15,299 nt of DNA from Desulfovibrionaceae bacterium UBA3823 (GTDB lineage Bacteria; Desulfobacterota; Desulfovibrionia; Desulfovibrionales; Desulfovibrionaceae). The notes beneath the pieces are model-generated. The model had not been told where the DNA came from. It saw only the letters and a program-made list of their open reading frames with translations, and did no database searches. The DNA lies in NCBI GenBank assembly GCA_002369295.1, contig DFDR01000208.1, positions 1-15,299 on the forward strand, written 5' to 3'. The stretch's first letter is position 1; each line of letters opens with the position of its first letter. Positions 1 to 6,957 of this stretch are shown here, piece by piece. The translations under genes and the position numbers were made by a program.

Positions 1-4
1 GCGT

Positions 5-81
5 CGGGATGTAGCGCAGTCTGGGAGCGCACTTGAATGGGGTTCAAGGGGTCGCTAGTTCAAATCTAGTCATCCCGACCA
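5..81 (+). tRNA. tRNA-Pro (anticodon GGG)
   Basis: A full cloverleaf of 77 nt can be folded by eye. The acceptor stem CGGGATG pairs with CATCCCG and is followed by A and an encoded CCA. The D stem is GCGC/GCGC. The anticodon stem CTTGA/TCAAG encloses the loop ATGGGGT, which puts GGG at the anticodon. The T arm is GCTAG/CTAGT around TTCAAAT. The first base C is usual for proline tRNAs. The gene is intact and directly followed by an intrinsic terminator, so it appears to be the last or only gene of its transcript. The AT-rich DNA just downstream fits the habit of mobile DNA integrating at tRNA 3' ends, but no second copy of the tRNA 3' end is visible in the window. Confidence 0.97.
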
Positions 82-89
82 GGAATTTC

Positions 90-123
90 AGGGGGTTGCG
101 GTGAAAGCCGTAGCCCCCTTTCC
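90..123 (+). terminator. Intrinsic terminator of the tRNA-Pro gene
   Basis: A 12-pair stem runs from AGGGGG at 90-95 to CCCCCT at 114-119, including a few G-T pairs, with the loop TGAAAG. A short T/C-rich stretch (TTTCCTG) follows. It starts nine bases after the tRNA CCA end, where a tRNA terminator is expected. Confidence 0.8.
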
Positions 124-278
124 TGTTGTCTGTGCTAGCTGTACAAGGGCGACGCAGCCTGTTCCGCGGATTAGTTCAATTTGCCCCTCGCAAAGCTGTT
201 GCGCTTGCCGTGGGGCTAGGAGTCGATTCTCTCTCGTTGGAATGCACTCTCCAACCAACTCCAAAAAATCAAACTGAG

Positions 279-550
279 TTGCAAATAAAAAAGATCTTTA
301 TTCTTATTGCAATTCTAGGAATGTTTGGCATTTCTGACGTCTTAGCTGGGACTATTCAATACATAGAGGAAGACAATTTCCTCCAGTTAATGTCAAAGTC
401 TCAAGAAACAATGGAGCTACTTGGAACACTGTTCAAGTAAAATCTGGACAGACTTTTAATGTGCCACGTGACGCAACACACCTTATGATTAATGAAGTTC
501 CCCGCGACCCTAAAAAAAGCTACAAGGTAAAGGAAGGCAATATTTTCTAA
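279..550 (+). pseudogene. Frameshifted small secreted protein, AT-rich
   Basis: Two reading frames join into one plausible small exported protein. The first frame (from a possible TTG at 279) gives a typical signal peptide: K-K followed by the hydrophobic run IFILIAILGMFGI and the cleavage-like site VLAG. It stops at 440. Another frame, open from about 365 and ending TAA at 548-550, continues with a hydrophilic segment containing FPPVNVKVSRNNGATW and SGQTFNVPRDATHL. The total of 272 nt is one base short of 91 codons, so a single deleted base near 365-370 explains the break and the original product was about 90 residues. No Shine-Dalgarno site precedes the TTG, so the 5' end may also be lost. 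Base composition is far more AT-rich than the neighbours. I do not recognise the family. A sequencing error is possible instead of true decay. Confidence 0.6.
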
Positions 551-760
551 TATGTGAAAACTTTATTATTTTATTGGTAACTTCGATAACTTCTAGACAA
601 ACACATTGAAGCAAGTTTGTCGTTTACATTTCTATACTCAAACGATTATAAATTTAAATATCCATACGCTACATTGAAGATCCACGACGAGCAACTTCGC
701 TTCAGCCCTTTCTGCCATGCGCAGTGACGGGGACGGGGACGATGACGCCAGGATCTTCGG
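551..760. other. AT-rich intergenic stretch, no gene
   Basis: No credible reading frame or RNA structure is seen. The sequence is AT-rich to about 690 and then returns to the GC-rich composition of the rest of the window, so the right edge of the foreign-looking patch lies near 680-700. A TATACT hexamer at 633-638 has no well-spaced -35 element. Confidence 0.5.
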
Positions 761-1288
761 CTAGAACTTGAGATTCAGGCTCTGGGCCACGGCGCTGGCA
801 ATGCCGGGCTCGCCTTCGCTGTGCCCTTCGGTGACAATCTTGCCGGCATGCTCGAAGAGGGTTATCCGGCTCGAGCCCTGGGCATAGCCGGCGGCCCTCG
901 GCTTGCCGAAGATGGTGAAGCTGTAGCGGCCGCGGGATTTGGCAAGGGGGCTCACCTTGGCGCCCTCCATCTCGTACATCTCGTGGGAGGTCTCGGCCGC
1001 GTCTTTGGCGCCGATGGACTCCATGCTCACGAAGACGAAGCAGAAGCTGCGCCGCCGTCTGTCCTCGAGGCGCACGCCGCCGGTCTGGCTCACGGGCACC
1101 ACGCGCCAGTCGCGGGGAACGCGCAGAGTAAAGCGCGCCTGGGAGAGGCCGAATTCCCGCACCGCGGAGTTGCCGTCGTCGAGCAGGGCAAAGCCATGCC
1201 CCTTGGGTTTGGAGGCGCAGCCGCCGGCAAGGGCTGCGCCGAGGGCAAGGACAAGGGAGGCTGCGGCAAGTCGGCTGGCGGTCTGCAT
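761..1288 (-). CDS. Putative lipoprotein of unknown function
   Basis: This 175-residue product starts at the ATG at 1288, chosen because AAGGAG lies nine bases upstream and the N-terminus then forms a clean export signal. The signal has an arginine at residue 6, a hydrophobic core LAAASLVLALGAALAG and a probable lipobox ending AGGC with Cys24. After cleavage it would be a lipid-anchored periplasmic or outer-membrane protein of about 150 residues. The mature part contains short beta-like stretches (FTLRVPRDWRVVPVS, YSFTIFGKPRAAG) and no catalytic motif that I recognise. It is transcribed divergently from the DUF4139 gene across a 240-bp region. An upstream extension of the frame to 1405 lacks a ribosome binding site and was not used. 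Confidence 0.8.
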   Translation of the reverse strand: MQTASRLAAASLVLALGAALAGGCASKPKGHGFALLDDGNSAVREFGLSQARFTLRVPRDWRVVPVSQTGGVRLEDRRRRSFCFVFVSMESIGAKDAAETSHEMYEMEGAKVSPLAKSRGRYSFTIFGKPRAAGYAQGSSRITLFEHAGKIVTEGHSEGEPGIASAVAQSLNLKF

Positions 1289-1361
1289 GGAAAGCTCCTT
1301 ACAAGGCTGGCGCCGTGCCGGCTGGCATGCCGGAACAGAGCCGTTTTGAAAACAGACACAA

Positions 1362-1390
1362 GTTCTAGACAAGTTTGGCGCTTTCGGCAA
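1362..1390 (-). promoter_or_regulatory. Possible sigma70-type promoter for the lipoprotein gene
   Basis: On the minus strand TTGCCG (1385-1390) and TAGAAC (1362-1367) are separated by 17 bases. Each matches the consensus at four of six positions. Transcription would start near 1355, leaving a leader of about 66 nt. The direct repeat ACAAGT-TCTAG-ACAAGT overlaps the -10 element. The match is modest. Confidence 0.35.
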
Positions 1391-1528
1391 CAATCTCCAA
1401 GGCACGGCAGACGGCGTCCCGCCACGCTTCCGGACTGCTTCTGCAGGCTCGCGCAGCTGTTCCCGGCAGGCTTCAGGCGCTCAGGACGGCCGGCATCCGC
1501 CCTGCCCCTGCGAAAAGGAGAATAGCCC

Positions 1529-3025
1529 ATGAGAAAAAGCCCTCTGCGTCTGCTGGCCTGCCTCTGCCTCTGCTTGGCATCTCTGGCGCAGGCCCGGCCG
1601 GCATCGGCGGATCCAGCGGATCCCGTCGCACCCCAGCCCCAGAAAGTGCTCGTCACCCACAACGGCGCAAGCGTGCTCGCCCGGGCCACGGTTCCCGTGC
1701 AGAAGGACGGCAAGAGCGCCTTCTTCACCCTGCTTCTGCCAGACGATGCTGCCGACGTCGCCATCCGCTGCGAAGGCCATGAAATCAGCCGCATTGCCGA
1801 AGGCACGGCCCTGCTCCCCACTGCGGCGCCAGCCTCGGACATGCGCGCCAGGCTGCTCCGCGAAAAGAGCGTGCTTGACGGCCGCGTCAGCGCCCTGAAG
1901 GCACAGGCCAAGGAAATCTTCAAGGATCCCGCGAAGACCGCCAAGGTGGAGGAGCTCTACGCGGCCATCGCCGATGCCGAGGCCCGCATCGAGCACATCA
2001 ATGCCTCCCTGAAGCGCTTCCCGGTCCAGCGGCCCACGGGCAAGCTGGTGACAGCCCTGCTCGACGGCGAGCCCAAAGCGTCCGCGGTCAAGGTCGTCTG
2101 CGGCTACACTCTCGGCTCCTGCGGATGGTCGCCCTCCTACGCCATCGACTGCGTTCCCGGCAAGGACGGCGCGGGCGAAATCACAGTCCGCCTCGAAGCC
2201 AGCATCGTCCAGCGCTCCGGCATGGACTGGACCGATGCCGAGCTCACGCTGGTTTCCGCCGACACAGGCGCCACGGGTCTGCCCAGCCTGCGCAGCTGGA
2301 TTGTCGGCGAAGACCACGTCTACCGCGCCAACAGAATGGAGAGGATGGAGGCAGCGGTCCCCATGGAGGAGGACGCTCCCCGCATGCGCGCCAAGGCGGC
2401 TCCCCAGGCGCAAGCCGAGACCAGCGGCAGCTACGCCTCCTGGACGCCCTTTGCCAGGGGACTCAAGCAGGGCGAAAACCGGGTGCTCATCGCGGCCGAC
2501 GTCTGGAAGGAGCGCCTTGTCTGGCGCGCCAGACCCCTGAACCGCGACGCCCGCGTCTTCCTCACTGCCGAGCACGAGTTCGACGGCAAGGCCTACTGGC
2601 CTGCCGGGCCCGCCCGCCTCAGCGTCGATGGCGTTGCCGTCGGCCAGACCAGCTTCGCGCCCGCCAAGGGCAAGGTGCTTGTCTCCTTCGGCCCTGATCC
2701 ACGGGTGACGCTGACAGCGGCCACCGAGCCCCGCAAGAGCGGCACCGAAGGCTTCATCGGCACCAGGAAGATCTGGGAATGGGCCTGGACCTACACGGTG
2801 CGCAACGACAGGGAAACGCCGGTCAGCCTGCGCATCGAGCGGCCCCTGCCGCAAAGCGCCGACAAGGAAGTGCTCGTGGAGCACACGGAAGAGCCGGCAG
2901 CCAGAACCGAGGACAAGGCCCTGGTCTGGGAGCTTGCCTGCGAACCCCGCAAGAGCGTTGCCATACGCCATGGCGTCAAGGTCACGGCGCCTGAAAAGAA
3001 GAACCTCACCCCCTCGGCGCCGTAG
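1529..3025 (+). CDS. DUF4139 domain protein (mucoidy inhibitor MuiA-like)
   Basis: The product is 498 residues, starting at an ATG preceded by AAGGAG. Residues 1 to about 27 form a signal peptide (hydrophobic LLACLCLCLASLAQA, possible cleavage after ASA). About 39-87 matches the DUF4140 N-terminal beta domain (VLVTHNGASVLARATV). About 104-160 is a charged coiled coil rich in E, K, A and L. About 185-490 is the DUF4139 beta-rich domain, with the typical GWSPSY and QRSGMDWTDAELTLVSAD stretches and a C-terminal YTVRNDRETPVSL. The family is known as MuiA-like from an early link to exopolysaccharide and mucoidy, but its biochemistry is not established. The length is normal for the family. The next gene begins 28 bases later with its own ribosome binding site, so the two are probably co-transcribed. 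Confidence 0.88.
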   Translation: MRKSPLRLLACLCLCLASLAQARPASADPADPVAPQPQKVLVTHNGASVLARATVPVQKDGKSAFFTLLLPDDAADVAIRCEGHEISRIAEGTALLPTAAPASDMRARLLREKSVLDGRVSALKAQAKEIFKDPAKTAKVEELYAAIADAEARIEHINASLKRFPVQRPTGKLVTALLDGEPKASAVKVVCGYTLGSCGWSPSYAIDCVPGKDGAGEITVRLEASIVQRSGMDWTDAELTLVSADTGATGLPSLRSWIVGEDHVYRANRMERMEAAVPMEEDAPRMRAKAAPQAQAETSGSYASWTPFARGLKQGENRVLIAADVWKERLVWRARPLNRDARVFLTAEHEFDGKAYWPAGPARLSVDGVAVGQTSFAPAKGKVLVSFGPDPRVTLTAATEPRKSGTEGFIGTRKIWEWAWTYTVRNDRETPVSLRIERPLPQSADKEVLVEHTEEPAARTEDKALVWELACEPRKSVAIRHGVKVTAPEKKNLTPSAP

Positions 3026-3053
3026 GAGCGCCATAGCCTGCAAGGAGCGGCTC

Positions 3054-3515
3054 ATGTCCATTAAGCATCTCTTCCCTGCCGCGGTTCTGGCTCTTGGCCT
3101 GCTTGCCGCAGGCCAGCCTGCCGAGGCCAGGAACCACGACGTCAGAATAGCCCGCGTCGGCACCGACATCAGCCTTGCCAAGCTCGCCAAAAAGGCCGAT
3201 CGCGTCATGGACATCGGCGGCGAGGGCTTCACCCAGATGGCCTTCATTCCCGCCGACGGCATGGAGACAATGGAGATCTTCCCGATCGAGGACTGGGACG
3301 ACAAGACGGGATTTCGCGTCGCGCCGACGCCCTCCTACAAGAGCGGCATCATGCCGAACATCGCGTACCTGCGCCGCATGACCATTCCCGAGGGCCTGCC
3401 GAACTGCCAGGTCTGCTTCTCGGGGCCGGCCCAGCCCCGGGTCTGCTGGGTTCCCGCCGAGTCAGGCAGAGACGGTTCGCTGGTGCTCTCCGCCGGCTTC
3501 AAGCTGGTGAAGTAG
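3054..3515 (+). CDS. Small secreted protein of unknown function
   Basis: The product has 153 residues from the ATG at 3054, which has AAGGAG six bases upstream. Earlier in-frame starts inside the DUF4139 gene were rejected. Residues 1-25 are a signal peptide (IKHLF, then AAVLALGLLAAG, cleavage after AEA). The mature chain is mixed and globular-looking, with an acidic stretch METMEIFPIEDWDDKTGF and three cysteines in its C-terminal third (NCQVCFSG and RVCWV), which could form a disulfide in the periplasm. I do not recognise the family. It sits 28 bases after the DUF4139 gene on the same strand, and a GC-rich hairpin follows, so the two genes probably form a short operon and may act together in the envelope. 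Confidence 0.75.
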   Translation: MSIKHLFPAAVLALGLLAAGQPAEARNHDVRIARVGTDISLAKLAKKADRVMDIGGEGFTQMAFIPADGMETMEIFPIEDWDDKTGFRVAPTPSYKSGIMPNIAYLRRMTIPEGLPNCQVCFSGPAQPRVCWVPAESGRDGSLVLSAGFKLVK

Positions 3516-3541
3516 CCACCACCCCACGCCACGCCCTTCCC

Positions 3542-3574
3542 GGCGCGCCTGCAGGAGCTTCCCGCAGGCGCGCC
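3542..3574 (+). terminator. Strong hairpin, possible terminator after the 3054-3515 gene
   Basis: GGCGCGCCTGC at 3542-3552 pairs perfectly with GCAGGCGCGCC at 3564-3574 around an 11-nt loop. The following CTTGATCTCTTGATCTT is only moderately T-rich, so termination is likely but not certain. It lies 27 bases after the stop codon and before the next gene. Confidence 0.55.
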
Positions 3575-3700
3575 CTTGATCTCTTGATCTTGCACTCTTG
3601 CCTGCTTGCGCATAGGAAGGATCGCTGGAAGAGCTTTCCGCCCCCGTCGCGGCGCCACGCGCCGCGACAGGCACAACCCTCCCACATCCAGGGGGACGCG

Positions 3701-4423
3701 ATGTCCATGCAGCCGGCGGCCCAAAAGGCCGCGCACCTCTGCCTTCTCCTGCCTCTGGCCCTCTGCCTTGCTGCCGAACCAGCCAGGGCCGACTACGACG
3801 CCATCACCTCGGAACCCCAGACTGAGCCTGCCCCGACGCCGGACGTCCCCTTCTTCGGGGATCCTGTCATCGTGCCCGAGGAGCCGCCGGCAAGACCCAG
3901 GCTGGACAGGCCCGCACGGCCAGAGGGAAGGGAACGGTCGGAAAAGCCTGCCCCCCGGGCGCAGCGGGAGGAGAAGCCCACGCCAGCCCCGCGGCCCCAG
4001 GCGTCCGCCAAGCCGGGGCCGGGACGCCTCCAAATCCCCGCAGAGGCCCAGCAGAAACGCGATCTCTCCTTCCTGGAAGGCTGCTGGTACTTCGAAGATC
4101 AACTTATGAAAATAGACAACGCCCGGCACGACAACCACGGCATGGGCCGCGAATGGTACTGCTTCAACAAGCACGGCAAGGGGCGCTTCTTCACGCAGTA
4201 CCTGAAATTCAACAAGCGCTTCTCGACTCCCGCCACGGCCCGCTTCAGTCCCAGCGGCGAGATCGTCATGGAGCATGCGGCCTTCCCGACCCTGCCCGGC
4301 TACGTGTGCATGCGCGACATCGTGCAGTGCCGCGGCCGCGATGCCGGCACGCGCTGCGCGCGCTACACGCCCGATGCCAGGCATCTGCCCAAGCGCGACA
4401 ACGTCCGCATCGTGCGCCGCTAG
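3701..4423 (+). CDS. Secreted proline-rich protein with C-terminal Cys domain
   Basis: The product is 240 residues from the ATG at 3701, with a GGGGGA ribosome binding site seven bases upstream; an ATG at 3707 is an alternative. Residues 1-30 are a signal peptide (hydrophobic CLLLPLALCLAA, cleavage after ARA). Residues about 38-115 are a disordered linker rich in Pro, Arg, Glu and Ala (PARPRLDRPARPEG). From about residue 120 a compact domain begins at DLSFLEGCWYF and contains WYCFN and a cysteine cluster VCMRDIVQC, ending in basic RIVRR. The five cysteines suggest disulfides in an oxidising compartment. A domain opening with a similar FLEGCW motif occurs in other proteobacterial envelope proteins as far as I recall, but I cannot name a family. 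Two GC-rich hairpins follow the stop codon. Confidence 0.75.
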   Translation: MSMQPAAQKAAHLCLLLPLALCLAAEPARADYDAITSEPQTEPAPTPDVPFFGDPVIVPEEPPARPRLDRPARPEGRERSEKPAPRAQREEKPTPAPRPQASAKPGPGRLQIPAEAQQKRDLSFLEGCWYFEDQLMKIDNARHDNHGMGREWYCFNKHGKGRFFTQYLKFNKRFSTPATARFSPSGEIVMEHAAFPTLPGYVCMRDIVQCRGRDAGTRCARYTPDARHLPKRDNVRIVRR

Positions 4424-4473
4424 CGGACGCGGCTGCAGAGCCGCAGACCCGGCACTGGCAGCCGGCGCAGAGA

Positions 4474-4492
4474 CGGCCCCAGAGAGGGGCCG
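4474..4492. terminator. Hairpin between convergent genes, possible bidirectional terminator
   Basis: CGGCCCC (4474-4480) pairs with GGGGCCG (4486-4492) around AGAGA. It lies between the ends of the proline-rich protein gene (plus) and the ribbon-helix-helix remnant (minus). Neither side has a strong T run. A smaller hairpin, GCGGCT-GCAG-AGCCGC, sits at 4429-4444 right after the plus-strand stop codon. Confidence 0.45.
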
Positions 4493-4527
4493 GTTCAGCC
4501 TATCTTCCGGGAAGACGCCGCGGCATC

Positions 4528-4795
4528 CTACAGATTTCCGCTCAGTGCATCGTCGATGGCCCTGTCCCGCTCGGCCTGCCTGACGGCCCGCTCCAGCGCG
4601 CGCGTGCACCAGTCGCTGAAGGACAAGCCCGTCCTGTTCGGCCAGCAGGGCAATGCGACGCTGAAGATCCGGAGGCAGATGCATCTGCACCCTATTTTCC
4701 CTGGCCTCCCTGCGACGCTGCGCCAGCTTCGAGAACAGCGTCTGCTCCGCAGCGTCTGGACTGCCGGCCGTCTTGCCGTCGATAGCCTTTGTCAT
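4528..4795 (-). pseudogene. Ribbon-helix-helix DNA-binding protein, frameshifted
   Basis: The gene starts at the ATG at 4795, six bases after AAGGAG. The first frame gives a basic N-terminus (KLAQRRREARENR) and the ribbon-helix-helix opening VQMHLPPDLQRRIALLAEQDG. At about 4630-4634 the frame shifts: in the next frame the expected continuation LSFSDWCTRALERAVRQAE appears and ends with GNL and TAG at 4528-4530. Reading CTTG as CTG (one extra T) restores an 88-residue protein with a complete Arc/CopG-like fold. The span of 268 nt is one base longer than 89 codons, as expected. Without correction the first frame runs on far past the true stop. Such proteins are usually transcriptional repressors or antitoxins; no partner toxin gene is visible beside it. 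The break could be real or a sequencing error. Confidence 0.75.
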
Positions 4796-5231
4796 GGCTT
4801 GCTCCTTTTGCTCCCGCCCGGCTCCGCCGGCAGCGTCCCTGACAGCGGCAGGCCTGCGGGAGCCCAGCAGGCCCTGCCCCCTCCAGCGGACAGGGAAAAG
4901 GCCTGCCGGCACTGCCCAGGGACGGAGCAGCGCAGCCGCTCGGCCTGCTTGTGAAGTTGCGTTTGGCGCTGTCCCGAACCTTGGGGGTACGGGCTCCAAG
5001 CCCCGGCGCAGAACGCCTGCCAGGCGACGTGCTGGTCGTCCTGGAACGGATCGGCGCCTTGTGGCAGCCGGCCACCGGCTTCGCGTCACCCGTGGCGCCT
5101 GCCGGACGGGACAAGGGTGTGCAGCCCCGGCTGGCGAGCCTTGATCCGCGTCCAGAGCGGAAAGCAGGCCGCAGAGGCGCGTCATTCCACCAGACGGCTT
5201 TTCGGCAGGCCCCCCCTGCGACAAAACAGAA
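4796..5231. other. GC-rich stretch without a supportable gene
   Basis: Several frames are open on both strands because of the high GC content, but none has both a ribosome binding site and a protein-like composition. A plus-strand frame from a GTG at 4951 ends at 5235, right at the edge of the AT-rich hydrolase gene, and looks like chance or a worn remnant. The 3' edge of the hydrolase gene coincides with an abrupt change of base composition at about 5232. Confidence 0.4.
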
Positions 5232-6431
5232 CTAGTTGAGCATATTCTTGGCAACAGCTATCTGACCTGGATACGCTCCGTAGATTGCGCCATACACATG
5301 GAGCGAATGGAGCAGCTGAGATTTTCTTCGCTGAACAATATCATCAAAGACAAGCTTTCCAGACGCATTATACACCTTTATGTTTTTATCCATATCAAAC
5401 ATAGAATCATTTATATTGATATATAAAGTTTGATAGTCAGATTTTAATACTGTAATTGAATTGTTTTTATAATTGAAATCAACAATAGCTTCATCTCCTT
5501 GTTTTGCAGTTTTATCATCTACTTCTAATTGGTAAAAATGGTTTCGCACTACTTCTTCTTGGTGCCATACAACATGTTTTGGATATAAATTTCTGACATA
5601 TTTACTCATCCATGGAATGGCTTCCTTATCCTCACAATCCATCCAATGTCCTTTACCCTTAACGATATGACCTGAATATTCATATCCTTCATTATTAGCT
5701 TGTTTTCTTAATTGAGAAAGTTCAGTAATCCGTTTTGCACATTCCTTGTTTCTATTGTAGGCTGAATCATTTTCTCCTACCCAAATCATGAATGGCAGAT
5801 TGTATAGATTCTTGAGCGAAACATCTCCAGGATGCCCGGCCATCATGGAAGCTGCAGCAAAAGCATCCGGCATGCGCGTTGCCAAGCGCCAAACGCCATC
5901 GCCTCCTGCCGAATAGCCCAAAAGATAAACACGTTCTTTATCGATTTGATAATCAGAATAGTAAAAAATCTTGATAAATTCTTCAATTACTCTATCGATA
6001 GGTTCCTGAAACCACATATTCCAGTCATCCCACGGTGCTCGTGGTGCAATATAAATTCCAAATTGTATATCGTAGAGATTTATCTGATTTTCCCATTGCT
6101 GATCATTTACTTCTTTTGTAGTTCTACCACCACCATGAAGAGAAATATATATTGGGTAAGGTTTATCTTTTGTCGCTTTGCCAACAACTTTATATTCAAA
6201 ATAGACAGCAGGTGCGCCTCCAACATAAATTTTTTTGTTTTCTAAAAATTTTTTATACATTTGCAGTGTTTCTTGTGACAAATAATGATTGTACTGCAAA
6301 TCATGCAACACCTGCGCATACTCATTTTTGGCAAAAATATCTGAGTTGCCGGCAAACGATGGCCCTGCTGAGAGAGAAAAGAGCAATGGAAGCACTGAGA
6401 AGAAGGTTGATTTACACAAAAAATCAATCAT
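5232..6431 (-). CDS. Secreted alpha/beta hydrolase (esterase or peptidase type)
   Basis: The 399-residue product starts at the ATG at 6431, with AAGGAG five bases upstream; a further 38 in-frame codons upstream lack such a site. Residues 1-27 are a signal peptide (FFSVLPLLFSLSAG, cleavage after SFA). The oxyanion region LHGGGRTT lies at 98-105. The nucleophile elbow GYSAGGDG gives Ser174, GENDSAYN gives Asp222 as the likely acid, and KGKGHWMD gives His262, so the catalytic triad is intact. Residues about 300-399 form a beta-rich C-terminal module (NNSITVLKSDYQTLYININD, then DKNIKVYNASGKLVF) that I associate with prolyl-oligopeptidase-like or dienelactone-hydrolase-like secreted enzymes of Planctomycetes and Bacteroidota. 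The substrate is unknown; an ester or peptide is expected. The gene is strongly AT-rich with many AAA, ATA and TTA codons, unlike its neighbours, which suggests horizontal transfer. Confidence 0.88.
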   Translation of the reverse strand: MIDFLCKSTFFSVLPLLFSLSAGPSFAGNSDIFAKNEYAQVLHDLQYNHYLSQETLQMYKKFLENKKIYVGGAPAVYFEYKVVGKATKDKPYPIYISLHGGGRTTKEVNDQQWENQINLYDIQFGIYIAPRAPWDDWNMWFQEPIDRVIEEFIKIFYYSDYQIDKERVYLLGYSAGGDGVWRLATRMPDAFAAASMMAGHPGDVSLKNLYNLPFMIWVGENDSAYNRNKECAKRITELSQLRKQANNEGYEYSGHIVKGKGHWMDCEDKEAIPWMSKYVRNLYPKHVVWHQEEVVRNHFYQLEVDDKTAKQGDEAIVDFNYKNNSITVLKSDYQTLYININDSMFDMDKNIKVYNASGKLVFDDIVQRRKSQLLHSLHVYGAIYGAYPGQIAVAKNMLN

Positions 6432-6957
6432 ACAGGCTCCTTGTGCAGAATTCAGACACGATGCGTCTGGCGAGTGGAACAAGCATCTCAACAAACCCGC
6501 CAGTTCAGCAAAGACGTTCTTGGACTCGGGCATGGCCGCATGCATCGGAGCAGTTCACGCAACGCATGCCCTCGAAGGCATCAAAAGTTCAGCTGGCACC
6601 TCGGCCGCACTCAGCCTGAGGGGCATGCGGCAGGCGTTCAGCAGGAAGAGATCCCGCGTGCCCGACAGGAGCGGAACCTGCGGAAAATCCGACACGCGAC
6701 CGCAGACGGGCGTGCGCCGAGAATCGCCGAGCGGGCACAAGTGCGTCGAGCCGGACAAAGGTCTTGAGTCCGCAGATCCAGGACGCGGGCGCCTTGTCTC
6801 AGCCGGCATTCACCCGTGCGGGGCACCTTCTTGGCCGCAAGCTCAGCGCAAGAGTCTTCCCGGCATCGGCGAGGGTTCGTTCTTCAACCAGCCAACGTGC
6901 GGATGGACGGCAAGAAGCTTCCTGATGGACAGAATGCGCAATCGCCAGAGGGTGGCG
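6432..6957. other. Intergenic stretch between hydrolase and lemA, no firm gene
   Basis: GC-rich again. The best candidate is a minus-strand frame of 84 codons (6555-6809), which has a fairly protein-like composition (PLLSGTRDLFLLNACRMPL) but only a weak GGGTGA upstream and no recognisable motif. No partner gene typical of lemA (M48 peptidase HtpX or a TPM-domain protein) is found here. No convincing promoter was seen for the hydrolase. Confidence 0.4.

Noticed and set aside
171..178. TAGTTCAA shared with the tRNA T loop as a possible attachment-site repeat
   Set aside because: Only eight bases match and the flanks diverge. A real attachment repeat would be expected to cover more of the tRNA 3' end.
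126..440. Open frame of 104 codons starting with TTG just after the tRNA
   Set aside because: The first 50 codons run through the terminator tail and GC-rich spacer with no ribosome binding site. Only the segment from about 279 is protein-like, and it belongs to the frameshifted pseudogene.
591..600. TTCTAGACAA repeated at 1363-1372
   Set aside because: Ten shared bases in unrelated contexts with differing flanks; no inverted or tandem arrangement to suggest an element end.
1481..3304. Very long minus-strand open frame of 607 codons
   Set aside because: It lies antisense to the DUF4139 and following genes, has no ribosome binding site and reflects GC-driven codon bias on the coding strand.
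4900..4912. 13-mer GGCCTGCCGGCAC also present at 7550-7562
   Set aside because: Both copies are upstream of minus-strand genes, but the word is made of GC-rich pieces that recur by chance in this composition; two copies are not enough to call a site.
3335..5254. Minus-strand open frame of 639 codons
   Set aside because: Only the part at about 4630-4795 is protein-like (first half of the ribbon-helix-helix gene). The remainder is antisense to real genes or non-coding; its length results from the frameshift and high GC.
6555..6809. 84-codon minus-strand frame between lemA and the hydrolase
   Set aside because: Fairly protein-like but lacking a good ribosome binding site and any known motif; overlapping frames are equally open.
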